In this document: positions 1-8,445 of the stretch, piece after piece
Layout of the letters: each line of letters begins with the position of its first letter
How positions within the stretch are numbered: position 1 is the first letter of the stretch
Source: Ruminococcus sp. AM22-13
GTDB lineage: Bacteria > Bacillota > Clostridia > Lachnospirales > Lachnospiraceae
Assembly (NCBI RefSeq): GCF_003471165.1
Contig: NZ_QRIL01000009.1
Location: 73,134-137,133 of the forward strand
Direction of reading: 5' to 3'
DNA: 64,000 nucleotides
Notes under the pieces: model-generated
Told to the model about the DNA's origin: nothing
Databases searched by the model: none
The model's input: the letters and a program-made list of their open reading frames with translations, nothing else
Translations under genes and position numbers: made by a program

Positions 1-197
1 TCACTTATTTCTTCATTTTTCAAGAAAGGTCGGTTAAATTTCATAAACATTTTAGAAATATCCTGATTTTTTTATCATTATTCTTTCACTATTTGAATTT
101 TTTATCTTAATCAGTAAGTTCTTATCTCTTCTTGCCTTTTCTATATTTTTGCAACCCCAAAATGCCAAAAAATTTTCCAAAAAATCCAAAAACTCTC

Positions 198-226
198 TTG
201 CCATATGATTGAAATCGTGTTATTAT
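198..226 (+). promoter_or_regulatory. Sigma-A type promoter of tRNA-Leu
   Basis: TTGCCA at 198-203 and TATTAT at 221-226 are separated by 17 bp, and the tRNA begins 15 bp downstream. The upstream sequence is very AT-rich with A/T tracts, as expected for a stable-RNA promoter. Confidence 0.6.
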
Positions 227-241
227 ATTAAACGTTCAAAC

Positions 242-324
242 GCCGGCATGTCGGAATGGCAGACGAGGCAGACTCAAAATCTGTTGTGGGCAACCACGTG
301 TGGGTTCAAGTCCCACTGCCGGCA
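242..324 (+). tRNA. tRNA-Leu (anticodon CAA)
   Basis: The acceptor stem GCCGGCA (242-248) pairs with TGCCGGC (317-323), followed by discriminator A324. The anticodon stem is GCAGA/TCTGT around loop CTCAAAA, giving anticodon CAA, which reads the Leu codon TTG. A long variable arm (class II tRNA) and the T-arm GGTTCAAGTCC are visible. CCA is not encoded. The gene stands alone, with its own promoter and terminator. Confidence 0.95.
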
Positions 325-332
325 GTTAAAAA

Positions 333-360
333 ACTGGATTTCTGAGAATCCAGTTTTTTT
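333..360 (+). terminator. Intrinsic terminator of tRNA-Leu
   Basis: ACTGGATTCT-like arms (ACTGGATT...AATCCAGT) form a strong hairpin followed by seven T residues, immediately after the tRNA. Confidence 0.9.
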
Positions 361-415
361 ATGCCAATATAGGTAAAATCATATCTTTCTCTTGTTTCTG
401 TAAATATACCGGATT

Positions 416-455
416 CAAGCAACCTCCGCAGGGGACTTACTTGATTTGGTTAAGC
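416..455 (+). repeat. Short interspersed repeat, GGGGACTTACTTG module
   Basis: The segment GCAGGGGACTTACTTGATTTGGTTAA recurs near 38030, 41180 and 62130 with few changes. Here only the right half of the hairpin is present, preceded by AACCTCC as in the 62 kb copy. See the finding on the modular hairpin family. Confidence 0.8.
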
Positions 456-549
456 ATTTGTCTCTGCCCGTCCTTATATTTGCTTTTTATTACACTATTA
501 TAGCCAAAAGCTGCAGCTTTGTACATAGCTGCTGCTTCGGATAAAATGT

Positions 550-1641
550 TTAAGATTTTATAAATTTTGTCTTCGGATATACGCTGCTTGCCTTGATCAT
601 TTTCTGATATTTAGTAAATAACTTCTTTGGAAGTTTCATCGTGACTGTTTTATTAACAGCGAGGCCTTTCTTTCCAACGTATTCAAGTGCTGTGCTGTTG
701 ATCTTAACTGTTTTAACAGCCGGGCACTGATAAAAGGCTTTGGTGTCAATGCGTTTCACGCTTGCGGGAAGTGTGAAATTTTTCAGTTTTGCACATTCTG
801 CAAATGCATTACTTCCGATTTTGGTTACTTTTGTACCAAATCTTATGGTTCTGAGATTTGGACATTGATAGAAAGCCTGTTTTTCAATGGTAGTTACATT
901 ATTTCCGAAAATGACGTCTGTAATCTCTTTGTCCGCACTGAATGCACTCTGATCAATCGTCGTTACTTTATAGGTCTTATCATTGATCGCAACGGTGGAC
1001 GGAATCTGCACAACATTAAGTGCTGCGCCAAGTCCTGTCACGCTTACTTCTTTTTCATTTAAAATTTTATATCCGAGTCCGCCTATCAGATAGTTGTAGC
1101 TTTTTCCCTGATCTGTTAATGGTGCTGCGTTGAACTGGTATCTTACTGGCTGGATAATGTCATTTTTTACCCATGCGTTTTCAATATATTCTTCCCTCTG
1201 GAAAAATACATACATATTATATGCGCGTTCTACTTTTGTATAAATTCCTTTTGCAGAACCGATTTCCCATTTTCTGTTGATATTACTTTCCTGAGGTTTA
1301 ATGGACAAACTCCAGTATAGTGGTGTCCATCTGACATCTCCGTTGACAGGATTCATATTCTGTGTACCGGCTCCGATCACATTAAATTTGTAATATGTAT
1401 TTGGGTAAAAGACGAGTGGTTTCTCAAATCCTTCTACAATACTGTCGTTCGCGCTTACGCTCTTCGTTTCCTCTGTATCGTTTGTCGCATCCTCTCCGGC
1501 AGACCACGAATAGTCATAATTATCATCAAAATATTCTTCTCTTTCTGTATCCGTTCCATCTGAAAATTCTGCTGCATTTACTGTAGTAAATGCTCCTGCT
1601 GCCAGTACACCTGCCAGGATAATAGCTGCTAGTTTCTTCAT
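550..1641 (-). CDS. Secreted BspA-type leucine-rich-repeat protein
   Basis: Encodes 363 aa. The start chosen is the ATG at 1641, 6 nt after AGGAGGAG; an in-frame ATG eight codons upstream has no such site. Residues 1-24 form a signal peptide (MKKLAAIILAG, cleavage near VNAAEF), so the product is exported. An acidic stretch follows, and the C-terminal third carries LRR_5 repeats with the pattern 'I...AF..C..L..I.....V..I' (for example KQAFYQCPNLRTI and SNAFAECAKLKNF). Such repeats occur in BspA-like surface proteins of gut clostridia, usually implicated in binding. No sortase motif or cell-wall repeat is visible, so attachment is unclear and the ligand unknown. The middle region (about residues 80-210) matches nothing I recognise. 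Confidence 0.8.
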   Translation of the reverse strand: MKKLAAIILAGVLAAGAFTTVNAAEFSDGTDTEREEYFDDNYDYSWSAGEDATNDTEETKSVSANDSIVEGFEKPLVFYPNTYYKFNVIGAGTQNMNPVNGDVRWTPLYWSLSIKPQESNINRKWEIGSAKGIYTKVERAYNMYVFFQREEYIENAWVKNDIIQPVRYQFNAAPLTDQGKSYNYLIGGLGYKILNEKEVSVTGLGAALNVVQIPSTVAINDKTYKVTTIDQSAFSADKEITDVIFGNNVTTIEKQAFYQCPNLRTIRFGTKVTKIGSNAFAECAKLKNFTLPASVKRIDTKAFYQCPAVKTVKINSTALEYVGKKGLAVNKTVTMKLPKKLFTKYQKMIKASSVYPKTKFIKS

Positions 1642-1745
1642 CAGGTACTCCTCCTTTTCATACATACTTAGATTACATTTTTCATTTTACTTTCTTTTCC
1701 AGCAAATGTCCACTTAGATTTTCTGCGAACTTTGTCGTATTTACC

Positions 1746-1940
1746 GTTACTGTTCACACGCCACTATCCCGCGAGGTGTTTTGGCATGAGAATGCCAAAA
1801 TCCCGAGACATACCGCGCGAATTTATGCGAATAGCATAAATTAAGTTTGCGAAGCAAACGATACTCCTTGGGCTTTGCACAAGGAGGTTCATATTTCCTG
1901 CATCGCGAAGCGTGTTACTGAGAACGGAGTGAACAGTAAC
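1746..1940 (+). repeat. MITE-like element, full-length copy A with target duplication
   Basis: It starts GTTACTGTTCAC and ends GTGAACAGTAAC (12 bp perfect terminal inverted repeats). The 9 bp GTATTTACC occurs directly on both sides (1737-1745 and 1941-1949), as expected of a target-site duplication. Internal hairpins include TTTGGCAT/ATGCCAAA, TTTATGC/GCATAAA, GTTTGC/GCAAAC and CTCCTTG/CAAGGAG. No transposase is encoded. Related copies lie at 15017-15158 and 56138-56335. Confidence 0.9.
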
Positions 1941-1948
1941 GTATTTAC

Positions 1949-2164
1949 CTATATCTCATCCCTCATATGCCATTCCTGGTCTGCTTCTTTTATGTCTGGT
2001 ATGTTTTTAAATACTTCGCAGTCCTGGTCACATCCATCTTTTATGCATGGACAGACCATCTTTACTTTCTTAAAATGGCCGGGAACTCCCTCGTACTGCA
2101 CAGTCCATAAACCATTATAATGTAACTGCTTACACATTCCTGCTTCATATTCATATTTAATCAT
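1949..2164 (-). CDS. Small Cys-containing hypothetical protein
   Basis: 71 aa with no recognised family. The C-terminal half has a CPC...C...C cluster (CPCIKDGCDQDCEVF), which could bind a metal. The ribosome site is weak (GAGAAG about 8 nt before the ATG). The gene lies between two repeat elements: its last codons and stop abut the right target duplication of MITE copy A, so its 3' end may have been altered by that insertion. It might be a real small gene or a chance ORF. A second small Cys-rich protein (46812-46997) has a similar C...C...EIYK/EVFK ending, which slightly favours coding. Confidence 0.45.
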   Translation of the reverse strand: MIKYEYEAGMCKQLHYNGLWTVQYEGVPGHFKKVKMVCPCIKDGCDQDCEVFKNIPDIKEADQEWHMRDEI

Positions 2165-2189
2165 AAATTTTTCTTCTCTTTTCCTGCTA

Positions 2190-2230
2190 TTTAAAGGTTA
2201 CTGTTCACTCCGTGCCCAGTAACCTTTAAA
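2190..2230 (+). repeat. 41 bp palindrome containing the short GTTACTG element
   Basis: TTTAAAGGTTACTG (2190-2203) is the exact inverse of CAGTAACCTTTAAA (2217-2230). The core matches the outer ends of the MITE family joined together. Nearly the same 27 bp core is at 34870-34896. Confidence 0.8.
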
Positions 2231-2261
2231 GCTCAAACTTTTTCTATCCAGATGCAAAACG

Positions 2262-2301
2262 AAAGGCACTGACCATTTTTTTCTTACAGATCAGCACCTT
2301 T
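2262..2301 (-). terminator. Possible terminator downstream of lysA
   Basis: AAAGGTGCTGA and TCAGTGCCTTT form a hairpin with a long A-rich loop, 80 bp after the lysA stop. The T-run is weak (CGTTTTG), so efficiency is uncertain. Confidence 0.45.
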
Positions 2302-2379
2302 CACTTTATACGCCTTAATTATACGTCTTACTTTATATTATTTGATTTGTACTTCTTCAGTTGAAATAAATATCCGGAT

Positions 2380-3660
2380 TTATTTCATATCTTCCAGAAG
2401 TTTCTCATAAATCGGGAAGCAGTCAAATGTTGCAAAGTAATCCTTCGGTGTCTCAGCACGACGAATCATCTCGAATCTTCCATCCTCATGAAGAAGAATC
2501 TCAGAAGATTTCAGTTTACCATTATAGTTGTATCCCATTGCAAAACCATGAGCACCTGTGTCATGGATTACAAGCAGATCTCCCATGTCAACCTTCGGCA
2601 GGTAACGGTCGATTGCAAATTTATCATTGTTCTCGCAAAGAGAACCTGTTACATCATACATGTGGTCACATGGCTGATCTTCTTTTCCCATAACAGTAAT
2701 ATGATGATAAGCTCCATACATTGCAGGACGCATAAGGTTTACGGCACACGCATCAACACCGATATACTCTTTGTGAGTATGTTTCTCATGGATTGCCTTT
2801 GTTACCAGGCAGCCATAAGGTCCCATCATGAAACGTCCCATCTCTGTATAGATTGCGACGTCACCCATTCCGGCCGGAACGAGAACTTCTTCGTATACTT
2901 TACGAACGCCTTCACCAATCTCTCTGATATCGTTTGGAGTCTGATCTGGTTTGTAAGCGATTCCGACACCACCGGAAAGGTTGATGAACTTCACATGAGC
3001 GCCTGTCTCTTTCTGAAGCTTCACAGCCAGTTCAAACATCTCTTTTGCTAACATCGGATAATACTCATTTGTCACTGTGTTACTTGCAAGGAATGCATGG
3101 ATACCGAATTCCTCAGCACCTTTTTCTTTCAGAATCTTGAATGCCTCAAAGATCTGCTCAGTAGTCATACCATATTTCGCATCTCCAGGATTATCCATGA
3201 TATCGTTGCTGATCTTGAATACTCCGCCCGGATTGTAACGACAGCTGATCACTTTCGGAATATATCCTACCGCTTTCTCTACGCTCTCGATATGTGTGAT
3301 ATCATCAAGGTTGATGATTCCACCGATCTCATTTGCATATTTAAACTCTTCTTCCGGTGTATCATTTGAAGAGAACATGATGTCTCCTTCTTTGCATCCG
3401 ATTGCTTTGGACATCATCAGCTCTGTCATGGAAGAACAGTCACATCCACATCCATACTCCTGAAGAATTTTGATCAGAAATGGGTTTGGAGTTGCTTTTA
3501 CAGCGAAGAACTCTTTGAAACCTTTGTTCCATGCAAATGCTTCTTTTACTGCTTTTGCGTTGTCACGAATACCTTTTTCATCATAAAGATGGAAAGGGGT
3601 TGGAAACTGTGCTGTGATTTCCTGGAGTTTATCCAGGGTGACAAATGGTACTTTTTTCAT
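2380..3660 (-). CDS. lysA: Diaminopimelate decarboxylase
   Basis: 426 aa PLP-dependent fold-III decarboxylase that converts meso-diaminopimelate to lysine, the last step of the DAP pathway. The PLP lysine is K55 in FFAVKATPNP. Other family marks are HAFLAS, NLSGGVGIAY and the C-terminal substrate Cys region GSLCENND. The start follows AGGAGAG. It is the last gene of a minus-strand run corA, rhomboid-like, lysA (17 bp gap to the previous gene). dapL at 54.7 kb supplies an earlier step. Within fold III the sequence is closer to decarboxylases than to alanine racemases; some such proteins act on carboxynorspermidine or ornithine, but HAFLASNTVT and the length fit a LysA branch common in clostridia. 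Confidence 0.85.
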   Translation of the reverse strand: MKKVPFVTLDKLQEITAQFPTPFHLYDEKGIRDNAKAVKEAFAWNKGFKEFFAVKATPNPFLIKILQEYGCGCDCSSMTELMMSKAIGCKEGDIMFSSNDTPEEEFKYANEIGGIINLDDITHIESVEKAVGYIPKVISCRYNPGGVFKISNDIMDNPGDAKYGMTTEQIFEAFKILKEKGAEEFGIHAFLASNTVTNEYYPMLAKEMFELAVKLQKETGAHVKFINLSGGVGIAYKPDQTPNDIREIGEGVRKVYEEVLVPAGMGDVAIYTEMGRFMMGPYGCLVTKAIHEKHTHKEYIGVDACAVNLMRPAMYGAYHHITVMGKEDQPCDHMYDVTGSLCENNDKFAIDRYLPKVDMGDLLVIHDTGAHGFAMGYNYNGKLKSSEILLHEDGRFEMIRRAETPKDYFATFDCFPIYEKLLEDMK

Positions 3661-3677
3661 AATAATCTTCTCTCCTC

Positions 3678-4547
3678 TTACTTCTTGTGTATATGTGTAT
3701 ATAAGTGATCCTGACAGTACTCATAATTTCCATTACATTTAGAACAAAAACGGAATTCCAGATTTGGATCATCTTTCTCTGTACGTCCACAGACTGCACA
3801 TTTATGCTTCGTCACTCCCTGTGTATTACCAGGGAAAGGAACAGTCTTACTTTCTCCCATCGCTCTCTTAAACTGATTTCTCCGGTGGATTTCCTTCGGA
3901 TTATATCGGTTAAGATTTCTTGTTCCCAGGAAGAAAATAATAAAGTTCAGTAAGGATGCAACGATTGGCAGAGCCATAAACCATGCTCCGTTCATAACAT
4001 AGCTTACAACGTTCCATCCAACAATCAGGACATAAAAAAGTGCCATCCATTTCATTTTTATAGGAATCACAAAATATAACAAGATCTTCATCTCCGGATA
4101 TGTCATCGCATATGCCAAAAAAACGGATAAACTAATATAATAAGTTGTAAATGGCTGACCATTTAAAACATCCGAAGCTCCTCCTGTAATAAAATACAAT
4201 ATAAATGCCGAAATTACAGTAAATAGTATTCCCGATAAAATATATAATGTAAATTTAAAAGAGCCCCATGTATGTTCCAAAGAACTACTTACAGGATAAT
4301 AGAAGCACACAATTACTATAATAAATAAAAATAAATTCGTTGTTGTTGGCGGATAAATTACCCACGTTATCAATCTCCATATTTGTCCATGTAAAATTTG
4401 AGTCACATTCAAAGTAAGCATAGACAACAATTCTGGATTCAAAAACATCAGCGCATATCCCAGCACATAACTTACAATAATATATATCGTAAGATTCTCA
4501 ATCCCGCGATTTCCAAATTTGCGTTCCAGTTTGTCAATAAATTTCAT
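3678..4547 (-). CDS. Rhomboid-like membrane protein with C-terminal zinc-ribbon
   Basis: 289 aa, start after AAAGGAG. About six hydrophobic segments fill residues 18-205 and follow the rhomboid layout: the L1-loop signature HGQIWRLITW near residue 53 and an EHTWGSFKF segment after TM2. I do not see the catalytic GxSG serine motif nor a clear TM6 histidine, so it is probably a proteolytically inactive rhomboid relative. The C-terminus carries CAVCG...CSKC...Y-C-x-H, likely a zinc-binding knuckle facing the cytoplasm. It lies 17 bp upstream of lysA, suggesting co-transcription without an obvious functional link. Function unknown. Confidence 0.7.
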   Translation of the reverse strand: MKFIDKLERKFGNRGIENLTIYIIVSYVLGYALMFLNPELLSMLTLNVTQILHGQIWRLITWVIYPPTTTNLFLFIIVIVCFYYPVSSSLEHTWGSFKFTLYILSGILFTVISAFILYFITGGASDVLNGQPFTTYYISLSVFLAYAMTYPEMKILLYFVIPIKMKWMALFYVLIVGWNVVSYVMNGAWFMALPIVASLLNFIIFFLGTRNLNRYNPKEIHRRNQFKRAMGESKTVPFPGNTQGVTKHKCAVCGRTEKDDPNLEFRFCSKCNGNYEYCQDHLYTHIHKK

Positions 4548-4681
4548 AAGTCTCCTTTACTAAATGAAGCGAAGCTCTCCTTCGCTTTACTCTGTCCATG
4601 ACCAGTCTGCCGCTTAAGCCAAACCAATCATGTGTTACCGACACCTTTATTCTCAGTGGCAATAAAATTTCTACAGTAAAA

Positions 4682-5632
4682 TCAGAAAAACTTCTTCTTG
4701 GAAAGAAATGCCCCTGCAATGATACTCACCACGACAGAAAGGATGATAATAAGTAAAAATCCCCATGGTGTCTTGGAAAGCGGCATTCCCGCTGCACTTA
4801 CGTTCATTCCATAGGCACTGAAAACAATAGTCGGTATACTCATAACGATCGTAATCAAAGCCAGTGCTTTCATAACGATGTTCAGATTATTTGAGATTAC
4901 AGAAGCAAAGGTTCCCATCATACTGCTTAGAATCCCGCTGTAAATGTTCGCCATCTCAATCGCCTGCTTATTCTCAACGATAACATCCTCCAGAAGTTCT
5001 GTATCCTCCGGATATTTCTTGATACTCTCCACTTTCAGGAGTTTCTCAAGCACCATTTCATTTGATTTTAGAGAGGTTGTAAAATATACCAGTGATTTCT
5101 CCAGTTCCAGAAGTTCCATTAACTCCTGATTTCTCGTAGACAGATGAAGTTTCTCCTCGATCTGCTCGCTCTTCTTATCTATAATACGCAGATATCTCAG
5201 ATACATACTGGCATTACGGTACAAAATCTGCAGGATAAATCTTGTCTTCATATAAGTAAAGAAATTTCTGACCCTGCCTTCCATAAATCTGGTAAGCACC
5301 TGTGTATCTTCCAGACATATAGTAAAAATCATCTTCTGTGTTACTATAATACCAAGAGGGATGGTCACATACCAGTCCTTCTCATTACGCTCTTCAATGG
5401 TAGGTACATCTGCAAGGATAAGGGTGTAATTGTCCTCCACTTCAATACGGGAACGTTCCTCCTCATCCAAAGGCGCGCGCAAATCGTCTACCTCTATCCC
5501 AAACTGCTCGGAAATTTCAAAAATCTCTGTTGCTGTAGGATTCGTCAGTGCAATCCAGCATCCCTCCTGTGATTCCTGTATTTCATGGATTGAGCCATCG
5601 ATTGTCTTAAAAATCCTTACCACGATCCACAC
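4682..5632 (-). CDS. corA: CorA-family divalent cation (Mg2+/Co2+) channel
   Basis: 316 aa with a long cytoplasmic N-terminal domain, helical stalk and two C-terminal transmembrane helices. The diagnostic YGMN motif sits at 274-277, just after TM1, and the short basic tail KKKFF follows TM2. The first codon is GTG at 5632; a GTG three codons later lies a better distance from GAAGGGAA, so the start could be 5623. Strong consensus promoter at 5734-5762. It is followed after 134 bp by the rhomboid-like gene. CorA channels are pentamers in the cytoplasmic membrane. Metal preference cannot be told from sequence. Confidence 0.88.
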   Translation of the reverse strand: MWIVVRIFKTIDGSIHEIQESQEGCWIALTNPTATEIFEISEQFGIEVDDLRAPLDEEERSRIEVEDNYTLILADVPTIEERNEKDWYVTIPLGIIVTQKMIFTICLEDTQVLTRFMEGRVRNFFTYMKTRFILQILYRNASMYLRYLRIIDKKSEQIEEKLHLSTRNQELMELLELEKSLVYFTTSLKSNEMVLEKLLKVESIKKYPEDTELLEDVIVENKQAIEMANIYSGILSSMMGTFASVISNNLNIVMKALALITIVMSIPTIVFSAYGMNVSAAGMPLSKTPWGFLLIIILSVVVSIIAGAFLSKKKFF

Positions 5633-5733
5633 TTCCCTTCTTCTCTCGATTTCCCCTCATCATATAAGCTGCTCCTCATCCTGTATACGGCAGCCTATAT
5701 AAACTCTCTGTTTTGTACAAAGATTCAACATCC

Positions 5734-5762
5734 ATTATAATTTGAACATGAATTTTTGTCAA
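5734..5762 (-). promoter_or_regulatory. Consensus sigma-A promoter of the corA unit
   Basis: On the minus strand TTGACA (5757-5762) and TATAAT (5734-5739) are 17 bp apart, a perfect consensus match. It is divergent from the aroC promoter only 16 bp away. Confidence 0.85.
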
Positions 5763-5777
5763 TTCCAATGCTTTCGG

Positions 5778-5806
5778 TTTACAAAACTTTTACACTTCGC
5801 TATAAT
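5778..5806 (+). promoter_or_regulatory. Sigma-A promoter of aroC
   Basis: TTTACA (5778-5783) and TATAAT (5801-5806) with a 17 bp spacer, 70 bp ahead of the aroC start. Confidence 0.8.
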
Positions 5807-5876
5807 AAAGTCATATGTGTACTTCAAACATGTACACACTATATAAAAAGTGATAGCAAGAAAGGACTTAAAACAT

Positions 5877-6968
5877 ATGAGCCAGTCATCATTTGGAAAT
5901 AAATTCAAGGTAACTACCTGGGGAGAATCACATGGAAAAGCCCTCGGCGCTGTTGTAGACGGATGCCCTGCCGGACTGTCCCTCTGTGAAGAGGATATCC
6001 AGGTCTTCCTCGACAGAAGAAAGCCAGGACAGAGTAAGTACACCACTGCCCGCAAAGAGGGAGACCTCGTAGAGATCCTCTCCGGCGTTTTCGAGGGCAA
6101 AACAACCGGTACTCCTATCTCTTTGATGGTAAGAAACACAGACCAGCGTTCCAGAGATTATGGTAATATCGCTTACTCCTACCGTCCGGGACACGCTGAC
6201 TATACTTTCGATCAGAAATACGGATTCCGCGATTACAGAGGTGGCGGTCGTTCTTCCGGACGTGAAACTATCGGAAGAGTCGCAGCAGGTGCTATCGCTT
6301 CCAAAATTTTATGCGAACTTGGCATCTCCATCTGCACCTACACCAAATCCATCGGACCTGTAGAAATCACAACATTTGATAAAGAAGAGATAAATAACAA
6401 CGCATTCTATATGCCGGATGCCCTGGCAGCTGCCAAAGCAGGTGAATATCTGGAAGAATGTATGAAAAATCAGGACAGCGCCGGCGGTGTGATCGAATGC
6501 CGCATCAGCGGTACTCCTGCCGGACTCGGCGACCCTGTCTTTGACAAACTCAATGCCGTACTTGCACATGCTTTAATGTCTATCGGAGCTGTCAAAGCCG
6601 TAGAAGTCGGTGATGGCATTGCCGTAACCTCCCTGAAAGGCTCTACTGATAATGATGGTTTCACAGTCAAAGATGGAGAAATCGTCAAAACTTCCAACCA
6701 TGCCGGTGGCATCATGGGCGGTATCAGCGACGGAAGCGAAATCATTCTCCGTGTTCACATTAAACCAACTCCGTCCATCAGCCAGCCACAGCAGACTGTC
6801 ACCAAAGACAAAGAGCCACTTTCCATGGAAATCCACGGCCGCCACGATCCCGTTATTGTTCCAAGAGCCGTTGTTGTCGTAGAATCCATGGCTGCAATCA
6901 CACTTGCAGACGCACTCTTCGCCAACATGAGTTCACAGATGGATAAAGTGCGCGACTTTTACCTGTAA
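5877..6968 (+). CDS. aroC: Chorismate synthase
   Basis: 363 aa. Converts 5-enolpyruvylshikimate-3-phosphate to chorismate using reduced FMN. Family signatures are GESHGKALG at the N-terminus, RPGHADYTF and GGGRSSGRET in the FMN-binding core, and GGIMGGISDG and DPVIVPRA near the C-terminus. The start was set at ATG 5877 because AAAGGA lies 12 nt upstream and the product then begins MSQSSFG like other family members; the GTG at 5850 would add nine residues. Stands alone with its own promoter and terminator, apart from other aro genes. Confidence 0.96.
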   Translation: MSQSSFGNKFKVTTWGESHGKALGAVVDGCPAGLSLCEEDIQVFLDRRKPGQSKYTTARKEGDLVEILSGVFEGKTTGTPISLMVRNTDQRSRDYGNIAYSYRPGHADYTFDQKYGFRDYRGGGRSSGRETIGRVAAGAIASKILCELGISICTYTKSIGPVEITTFDKEEINNNAFYMPDALAAAKAGEYLEECMKNQDSAGGVIECRISGTPAGLGDPVFDKLNAVLAHALMSIGAVKAVEVGDGIAVTSLKGSTDNDGFTVKDGEIVKTSNHAGGIMGGISDGSEIILRVHIKPTPSISQPQQTVTKDKEPLSMEIHGRHDPVIVPRAVVVVESMAAITLADALFANMSSQMDKVRDFYL

Positions 6969-7034
6969 ATATTGGCAGCTGTTCAATAAGCAGCCATCCC
7001 TCAAAATGTTCAAACATAAAATTACAGAACATAT

Positions 7035-7089
7035 AAAATCCCCTGCGTTAATTACTTATCACCTTTTGTAATTAATGCAGGGGATTTTT
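7035..7089. terminator. Bidirectional intrinsic terminator between aroC and the lactonase gene
   Basis: AAAATCCCCTGC-TTAATTAC pairs with GTAATTAA-GCAGGGGATTTTT, giving a stem of about 20 bp with a T-run on both strands. It lies between convergent genes. Confidence 0.9.
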
Positions 7090-7097
7090 CATACTCT

Positions 7098-7143
7098 AAG
7101 TCAATCGGATATTCGCAATCCGCTTTCACTACTTGCTCATAAG
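7098..7143 (+). repeat. Short hairpin repeat, CGGATATTCGCAATCCG module
   Basis: Matches the segment at 37892-37935 almost base for base (TCAATCGGATATTCGCAATCCGCTTTC.CTACTTGCTCATAA). Contains the small hairpin CGGAT/ATCCG. Confidence 0.8.
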
Positions 7144-7149
7144 TTCTAT

Positions 7150-8217
7150 TTATTCTTCCGGTACTGGCCAGATACGGATACTGTTCGGTTCTGAAACTTT
7201 TAAAGGTTTTCCGTTCATTACAATAATATTCTTCTCATAATCCACTGTAAAAATAGTAATAGTATTACTTACATGATTTATAGCAGCCAGATGCTTATCA
7301 TCCGGGAAGAGTACCAGGTCTTTCGGATACTCACCACTAATCGGAAGTGTAAACTTTCTGGTAAGCAGTCCTGTCTCTTCATCTCTCTCAAACATAGATA
7401 CGGTATCCTCACCTGCTGTTGTGCAGAACAGATGTTTTCCATCATTTGCAAGGGACAGACCTGATGCAGCATTATGTGTATCGTGAGAATCCTTCTTTAT
7501 ACTTGTCTCAATACTCTGAATCAGTTCAAACTCCGGTGACTTACCGCTTCCATCATATTTATAAGTCTTGATCTCATTTGTAAGTTCAAAAAGAATATAA
7601 GCAAACTTGCCATCATCACTGAAACGGATGATACGCGGACCACTCTCTCTCGGACATCTTAAGATATCCACCAGTTCAAGCTTATCACGCATTTTATTGA
7701 TACGATAAATCTTCACCTGATCAATTCCGTTATCAACTGCGCACAGATATTTATTATCCGGTGTCGGACGCACACAGTTTACATGCGGACGGAAGTTACG
7801 CTCTGCAACACTTCCAAGTCCCTTATGAAATACACCATCCATCAGGCTTCCAAGTCTTCCGTCCTTATGAGTATGTACAACGGTCACCTTACCGTCATGG
7901 TATCCGGCAACATAAAGATATCTGCCATCCACATCAGTGGAAAGGAAACATCCTCTCATTCCATCAATATTCACACTGTTGATACGTGACAGATCACCAT
8001 TCTTATCACGTTCAAACACTGCAACACCCTCATCCTCGATAGAATAGAGATACTTGCCATTCTTTGAAACAGCCGTGTGGGATGCGTTACTTACTTCAAC
8101 ACTGCTGCGCTCTGTAAGAGTACCATTCTCCACATCAACATCATATACATGAATCCCCTGTCTGGAAGAGCCATGTGTATAAGAACCCACATAAGCTACA
8201 TATTTTTTCTCACTCAT
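7150..8217 (-). CDS. pgl: Lactonase-family seven-bladed beta-propeller protein (6-phosphogluconolactonase type)
   Basis: 355 aa, start after AGGAGGA. Begins YVGSYTHGSSRQGIHVYDVD and keeps the repeated blade pattern through to the C-terminus (PHVNCVRPTPDNKYLCAVDNG, NAASGLSLANDGKHLF), matching the YbhE/Pgl lactonase family PF10282. Members hydrolyse 6-phosphogluconolactone to 6-phosphogluconate in the oxidative pentose phosphate pathway, though several act on other lactones. No signal peptide, so cytoplasmic. Monocistronic: its own promoter at 8327-8355 and a shared terminator. No glucose-6-phosphate dehydrogenase gene is in the window, so the substrate stays unproven. Confidence 0.82.
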   Translation of the reverse strand: MSEKKYVAYVGSYTHGSSRQGIHVYDVDVENGTLTERSSVEVSNASHTAVSKNGKYLYSIEDEGVAVFERDKNGDLSRINSVNIDGMRGCFLSTDVDGRYLYVAGYHDGKVTVVHTHKDGRLGSLMDGVFHKGLGSVAERNFRPHVNCVRPTPDNKYLCAVDNGIDQVKIYRINKMRDKLELVDILRCPRESGPRIIRFSDDGKFAYILFELTNEIKTYKYDGSGKSPEFELIQSIETSIKKDSHDTHNAASGLSLANDGKHLFCTTAGEDTVSMFERDEETGLLTRKFTLPISGEYPKDLVLFPDDKHLAAINHVSNTITIFTVDYEKNIIVMNGKPLKVSEPNSIRIWPVPEE

Positions 8218-8326
8218 AATGTTCGTCCTCCTGCTGTCCTTCTAATACATCAAAAATCAGTCAACTATTCACGATGTACTCATCTATTGCCCGTTACTCT
8301 GGCCGGCACTGCCATATGATGTCGAT

Positions 8327-8355
8327 ATTATAGCACATTTTGCCAATACTCACAA
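8327..8355 (-). promoter_or_regulatory. Sigma-A promoter of the lactonase gene
   Basis: TTGTGA (8350-8355) and TATAAT (8327-8332) on the minus strand, 17 bp spacer, 110 bp before the start codon. Confidence 0.7.
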
Positions 8356-8396
8356 GACAACCCACCCCATTTTTATGTATTTTTCCAAATCCAAAG

Positions 8397-8434
8397 AAAA
8401 AAGGCCGTCATCTCCCCTTCGAAAGATAGCAGCC
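8397..8434 (-). terminator. Terminator of the hem operon
   Basis: On the minus strand GGC-GC-TATCT pairs with AGAT-C-GGCC, followed by six T residues, 12 bp after the hemL stop. Confidence 0.7.
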
Positions 8435-8445
8435 ATTTAATCCCA

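Noticed and set aside
1875..2120. 81 aa plus-strand ORF starting MHKEVHISCIAKRV, similar to the start of an ORF at 56270
   Set aside because: The similarity is due to both lying in the right half of the MITE copies; the frames diverge outside the repeat and neither has family support. Repeat DNA, not a gene.
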